A stretch of 19,392 bases of DNA from DATKCA01 sp035544675 (GTDB lineage: Bacteria > Acidobacteriota > Thermoanaerobaculia > Gp7-AA8), in NCBI GenBank assembly GCA_035544675.1, contig DATKCA010000167.1:1-19392 (forward strand), written 5' to 3'. The position numbers and the translations under genes were made by a program. Under the pieces are notes generated by a model that saw only the letters and a program-made list of their open reading frames with translations, had not been told where the DNA came from and searched no databases. Below, in pieces: positions 16,079 through 19,392 of this stretch (within the stretch, counting starts at the first letter, position 1; the number at the start of each line of letters is the position of its first letter).

Positions 16079-18463
16079 ATGATCCAGCCCCGGGTCCGTG
16101 TCTGCACTCTCACCTTCGTCCTGTTGCTCCTTGCCGCGTCGGCTCTTGCCGCCGACGGACGCATCACCGGCAGAGTCACCCGCGCGGACGGGTCCGGTCT
16201 GGCCGGTGTCGTGGTTCAGGCCATCGGCAGCGGGACGGCCACCATCACCGAGTCGAGCGGCTCCTACTCGCTCACGGGCATTGCACCGGGAACGTACACC
16301 CTGAGCTTCAGTGCGGGTGAGTACAGCGCATCACAGCCGGACGTGATCGTGACCAGCGGCGGCAATACGCGCGTCGACAAGGCGGTGGACTGGCGCATCA
16401 GCATCGCCGAGACGATCACGGTGACGTCGGCGTCGCGCCGCACTGAGCGCATCGTCGACGCGCCTGCGGCCGTTTCGGTAGCCGCGCAGGAGACGATCGA
16501 TGCCGCCGGGCCCACCGGTCAGGCGCCGCGCATCATCGAGAATGCGCCGGGCGTCGACTTCACGCAGAGCGGACTGTACGACTTCAACTTCAACACGCGC
16601 GGCTTCAACAGCTCGCTGAACCGGCGCATCCTCACTCTCGTCGATGGCCGCGACCCCTCCGTCCCGTTCCTGGGAGCCCAGGAATGGGCGGCGCTGTCGT
16701 TCCCGATCGACGAGTTCTCGAGCGTCGAGCTCGTGCGCGGACCCGGCTCGGCGCTGTACGGGGCGAACGCCTTCAGCGGCGTCCTGAACATGATCACGCG
16801 ACAGCCGCGCGGGAGCGAAGGGGGGCGGGCGTTGCTCACGGCCGGCTCACTCGACACCAAGCGCGTGGACATCCGTCACGCCGGCAGTCTGGACGGCGAG
16901 TGGTATTACCGCGTGGTCGGCGGCTTCCAGCAGAGCGAGGACTTCACGCGGTCCCGCAACATTCCGGTGCGCGAGTATGCCGGCCTTCCGGGCGAGTCCG
17001 TCCCGCTGGCGCTGGACGAGGTCGAGACCGCGTTCGGCGGCATCCGCTTCGACCGCCACTTCGCCGCGAGCATCCTGACGCTGGAGGGCGGCTACGCGAC
17101 GCTGGAGGGGCCGACGTTCCAGACCGGCATCGGTCGCGTGCAGGTCACCGACGTCAACCACCCCTGGGCGCGCATCAACTTCAACATGCCGCACTGGAAC
17201 ATGCTCGCGTACTACGACGCGCGGCACGCCGAGAACCAGATCGCTCTGGCCTCCGGCGCCGGACTGTGGGAGGACTCCAGCAACATCCACGCTGAGATCC
17301 AGACCAACTGGGACTTCTTCGATCGGCTGCGGCTGGTCGGCGGCGCCGCGTACAACACTCAGGATGTCGACACGGCGAACGACGCCGGCATCCAGACGCT
17401 GATGGCCGCGCCGAAGGATGAGGACCAGCAGTCGGTGTTCGGACAGATGGAGCTGAACGCCACTTCCCGTCTGAAGCTGGTCGCCGCGGCGCGCTATGAC
17501 GACAGCACGCTGCACGAGTCGCAGTTCTCCCCCAAGGGCGCGATCGTCTTCTCGATCACGCCGCAGCACAGCATCCGCTACGGCTACAACGAGGCGTTCC
17601 AGCGGCCGAACTACTCGGAGCTGTTCCTGGCCGCACCGGCCGGCGCGCCGGTCAATCTCGCCGGCGCCGCGGCACTGAACCCGGCCGCCGCGCCGCTCGC
17701 ACCGGTGCTGCAGCAGCTCGGCTTCGGGCCACTGGTGATCCTGGCGCGGGGCAACGACAACCTCGTCGTCGAGAAAGTGAAGAGCCACGAAGTCGGTTAC
17801 TCCGGAATCTTCGGCGGCAAGCTGTACATGACCGTCGACCTGTACCAGAGCCGCCTGAGCGACTTCGTCACCGACCTCCTGCCGGGTGTGAACACTTCGT
17901 TCGCGCCGTATCAGATCCCGACGACGCTGCCCGCGGCGGTGCAGGCCGGTCTCAATCAGTTCTTCACCGCGGCGCTGGGCCCGCTCCGGGGCGGCCTCAC
18001 CACGGTTGGCGGACGCCCTGCGCTCGTCTTCTCGTACACCAACGCCGGCGAAGTCGACACGCAGGGCGCCGAGCTGGCCTTCAACTACTATCTGACCAAC
18101 AACTGGCTGCTCGATTTCAACTACTCCTACTTCGACTTCGACGTGAAGTCGGCGCAGCTGGGCGACCAGCTCCTGCCGAACGCGCCCGAGCACAAGTTCA
18201 ACGCCGGCGTGGCATTCCGCAGCAACAACTTCGACGCCCGCCTGGCCTACCGCTGGGTCGACGACTTCCCGTGGGCCGCCGGTGTCTTCGTCGGAAACGT
18301 GCCGCAGTACGAGGTACTGAATGTCTCCGGGCGCTACAAGCTCAACGAGCGCCTGGCCTTCGGAGTCGAGGTGAGCAACGCTCTCGACAACGAGCACTGG
18401 GAAGCGTTCGGAGGAGACATCCTGAGCCGCCGGGCGCTGGCGTTCGTGTCACTGGGCTGGTAA
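16079..18463 (+). CDS. TonB-dependent outer-membrane receptor with N-terminal carboxypeptidase-regulatory-like domain
   Basis: This 794-residue outer-membrane transporter should be energised by TonB-ExbBD. It has a signal peptide (to about 25), a carboxypeptidase D regulatory-like domain (about 28-105; GRITGRVTRADGSGLAGV), a TonB-box-like ETITVTS (111-117) and a plug domain. The plug includes VELVRGPGSALYGANAFSG (216-234) followed by NMITR. A long beta-barrel ends in the aromatic terminus SLGW required for barrel assembly. A GGAGGAGG site precedes the ATG. The substrate is not shown by the sequence. The fused regulatory domain resembles that of SusC-like and Acidobacteriota Oar-type receptors, but the protein is shorter than Oar. 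Divergent pairing with a secreted dipeptidyl peptidase hints at peptide uptake. Confidence 0.93.
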   Translation: MIQPRVRVCTLTFVLLLLAASALAADGRITGRVTRADGSGLAGVVVQAIGSGTATITESSGSYSLTGIAPGTYTLSFSAGEYSASQPDVIVTSGGNTRVDKAVDWRISIAETITVTSASRRTERIVDAPAAVSVAAQETIDAAGPTGQAPRIIENAPGVDFTQSGLYDFNFNTRGFNSSLNRRILTLVDGRDPSVPFLGAQEWAALSFPIDEFSSVELVRGPGSALYGANAFSGVLNMITRQPRGSEGGRALLTAGSLDTKRVDIRHAGSLDGEWYYRVVGGFQQSEDFTRSRNIPVREYAGLPGESVPLALDEVETAFGGIRFDRHFAASILTLEGGYATLEGPTFQTGIGRVQVTDVNHPWARINFNMPHWNMLAYYDARHAENQIALASGAGLWEDSSNIHAEIQTNWDFFDRLRLVGGAAYNTQDVDTANDAGIQTLMAAPKDEDQQSVFGQMELNATSRLKLVAAARYDDSTLHESQFSPKGAIVFSITPQHSIRYGYNEAFQRPNYSELFLAAPAGAPVNLAGAAALNPAAAPLAPVLQQLGFGPLVILARGNDNLVVEKVKSHEVGYSGIFGGKLYMTVDLYQSRLSDFVTDLLPGVNTSFAPYQIPTTLPAAVQAGLNQFFTAALGPLRGGLTTVGGRPALVFSYTNAGEVDTQGAELAFNYYLTNNWLLDFNYSYFDFDVKSAQLGDQLLPNAPEHKFNAGVAFRSNNFDARLAYRWVDDFPWAAGVFVGNVPQYEVLNVSGRYKLNERLAFGVEVSNALDNEHWEAFGGDILSRRALAFVSLGW

Positions 18464-18491
18464 TTGGCCATCTAGGAAAATCCTGAGGCTT

Positions 18492-18511
18492 CCCTGAGCG
18501 AGAGCGAAGGG
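18492..18511. repeat. Left palindromic repeat flanking the GIY-YIG remnant
   Basis: The sequence CCCTGAGCGAGAGCGAAGGG is an imperfect inverted counterpart of the repeat at 18714-18732. Each copy is also partly self-complementary (CCCT...AGGG ends), like REP elements. The GIY-YIG open frame begins inside it. Confidence 0.8.
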
Positions 18512-18692
18512 GAGCCGAAGGCTCAACCGGCTGGTGCACTTCGAGGTCTTCGTCACGGCTACCGAAGCCGCAATTCGCGAGAAACAGATCAAGGGGTGGA
18601 AGCGCAACAGGAAAGTCGCTCTCATTCAGGCAGACAATCCGCGATGGCACGATCTCAGTCTGGATCTCGGTCACTTGCTGCGCCTGGACTGA
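18498..18692 (+). pseudogene. GIY-YIG endonuclease remnant, C-terminal part
   Basis: The frame that is open from the TGA at 18495 to the TGA at 18690 encodes about 64 residues. The central part NRLVHFEVFVTATEAAIREK followed by QIKGWKRNRKVALIQADNPR and WHDLS matches, from memory, the C-terminal half of the small (about 90-residue) stand-alone GIY-YIG nucleases, including the conserved catalytic-helix Glu region (REKQIKGW). The N-terminal part with the GIY and YIG strands, and any start codon, is missing; the frame instead runs back into the left palindromic repeat. The remnant is therefore a 5'-truncated, presumably inactive gene. It is enclosed by inverted repeats and lies downstream of the TonB receptor gene in the same direction. 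Confidence 0.8.
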
Positions 18693-18696
18693 GATC
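18651..18696. repeat. Inverted repeat and short direct repeats at the remnant's 3' end
   Basis: GATCTCAGTC at 18651-18660 and GACTGAGATC at 18687-18696 are exact reverse complements around a 26-base loop. The 13-mer GCGCCTGGACTGA (18680-18692, including the stop) recurs with one change at 18701-18713. These add to the palindromes to make a compact structured tail. Confidence 0.8.
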
Positions 18697-18713
18697 TGCG
18701 GCGCCTGGATTGA

Positions 18714-18732
18714 CCCTTCGCTGCGCTCAGGG
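18714..18732. repeat. Right palindromic repeat flanking the GIY-YIG remnant
   Basis: CCCTTCGCTGCGCTCAGGG is the inverted partner of the repeat at 18492-18511: its reverse complement CCCTGAGCGCAGCGAAGGG differs from the left copy only in the centre. Its right end overlaps the end of the dehydrogenase gene, whose stop codon is read from 18727-18729 on the opposite strand. Confidence 0.8.
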
Positions 18733-19392
18733 TTTCAGAAAAGCCACTACCGCTTCCGCAGCCGCCATCGTCCCCAACCCGCCTCCGAGGTCGTGCGTCG
18801 TTTCCCCCGCTTCGATCGCGGCGATGACGGCCTTCTCGATGATGATCGCCTCCTCACCGAACCCCAGGTACTCCAGCATCATCCCGGCAGTCAGGATTGC
18901 GCCGATGGGGTTGGCCACGTCCTTCCCCGCGTATTTCGGCGCGCTGCCGTGAATCGGCTCGAACAGCGATACGCGCCCCGGATGGATGTTGCCCGAGGCG
19001 GCCACGCCCAGCCCGCCCTGCAGGGCCGCGCCGAGGTCCGTGACGATGTCGCCGAACATATTGTTCGTGACGATGACCTCGAACATGTCCGGCGCGCGCA
19101 CCATCTGCATGGCCAGCGCGTCGACGAACATGTGGAAGTGCTGGATCCCGGAATACTCCCTGGCCACGTCTTCGAACGTGCGCAGCCAGAGGTCGCCGCC
19201 GAAACGCATGACGTTGTTCTTGTCGGCCATGCACACCGACTTGCGCCCGCTCTTCCTGGCGTACTCGAACGCGTAGCGGATGATGCGCTCCACTCCCCTG
19301 CGCGTGGACACGTCCTCCTGCACCGCGATCTCGTCCGGCGTCCCCTTCTTGAAGTTCCCGCCCATCCCGACATACGCCCCCTCGGTGTTCTC
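18727..19392 (-). CDS. Isocitrate/isopropylmalate dehydrogenase-family protein (3' part; start beyond window)
   Basis: This is the C-terminal 220 or so residues of an NAD(P)-dependent beta-decarboxylating dehydrogenase; the frame stays open to the window edge. It begins with ENTEGAYVGMGGNFKKGTPD, the substrate-contact region, then has MADKNNVM, FEVIVTNNMFGDIVTDLGAA with the metal-binding aspartates, and FEPIHGSAPKYAGKDVANP for adenosine binding. This subgroup is usually annotated as 3-isopropylmalate dehydrogenase (leucine synthesis), but homoisocitrate or tartrate dehydrogenase activity cannot be excluded from this part. An isopropylmalate synthase-family gene is present about 10 kb away on the same strand. 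The stop codon lies inside the right palindromic repeat, so the last residues (AFLKP) reach into it. Confidence 0.9.
   Translation of the reverse strand, partial: ENTEGAYVGMGGNFKKGTPDEIAVQEDVSTRRGVERIIRYAFEYARKSGRKSVCMADKNNVMRFGGDLWLRTFEDVAREYSGIQHFHMFVDALAMQMVRAPDMFEVIVTNNMFGDIVTDLGAALQGGLGVAASGNIHPGRVSLFEPIHGSAPKYAGKDVANPIGAILTAGMMLEYLGFGEEAIIIEKAVIAAIEAGETTHDLGGGLGTMAAAEAVVAFLKP

Noticed and set aside
16847..18397. 516-codon open frame on the minus strand
   Set aside because: It is antisense to the TonB receptor beta-barrel and its composition is that of a shadow frame (Val/Glu/Arg/Gln-rich).

Overview
The window is GC-rich DNA from a Gram-negative bacterium. It has a TonB-dependent receptor fused to a carboxypeptidase-regulatory-like domain, secreted S46 and S8 peptidases, and branched-chain/short-chain acyl-CoA genes. 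This mixture fits Acidobacteriota best, but that is an inference from gene content; no marker gene here fixes the phylum. All genes are chromosomal housekeeping or metabolic genes. No phage, IS transposase, CRISPR array or integron is visible.

Layout. (1) 1-2333 (+): the end of a nucleoside-type (BmpA-linked) ABC importer, with an ATPase C-terminus and two overlapping permease genes. (2) 2456-4692 (-): a two-gene unit of a methylglutaconyl-CoA hydratase-like crotonase and a biotin carboxylase subunit, pointing to leucine/acyl-CoA catabolism. (3) 4750-7200 (-): a secreted S8 (subtilisin-like) peptidase, followed by a tRNA-Leu(CAA) gene at 7227-7313 (-). (4) 7393-8655 (-): an isopropylmalate/homocitrate synthase-family enzyme. 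(5) 8883-10572 (-): a crotonase and 3-hydroxybutyryl-CoA dehydrogenase operon. (6) 10667-12848 (+): a YpfJ-type zinc metallopeptidase and an RhlE-type RNA helicase, convergent with yebC (12877-13617, -). (7) 13757-15907 (-): an S46 dipeptidyl peptidase, divergent from a TonB-dependent receptor (16079-18463, +). (8) 18464-18726: a truncated GIY-YIG endonuclease remnant between inverted palindromes. (9) 18727 to the end (-): an isopropylmalate/isocitrate dehydrogenase-family gene, cut by the window edge.

The most unusual feature is not a protein. Nearly every 3' boundary between transcription units carries a short tandem array of roughly 7-bp words. The word differs from site to site (ACTAAGG, CACAGAG, CCGGTTT, CCTCGGG, CCGCGGC, CCTAACG), while the architecture recurs. 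Several arrays are arranged as long inverted repeats: a perfect 32-bp stem at 2341-2429, 25 of 26 positions at 7319-7390, and 30 of 33 at 8704-8855. Seven stop codons lie inside an array or within two bases of one, and one array has become coding sequence in the helicase tail. A second structure worth attention is the GIY-YIG fragment with inverted CCCTGAGCG...CGAAGGG palindromes at both ends, which looks like a decayed repeat-associated nuclease unit.
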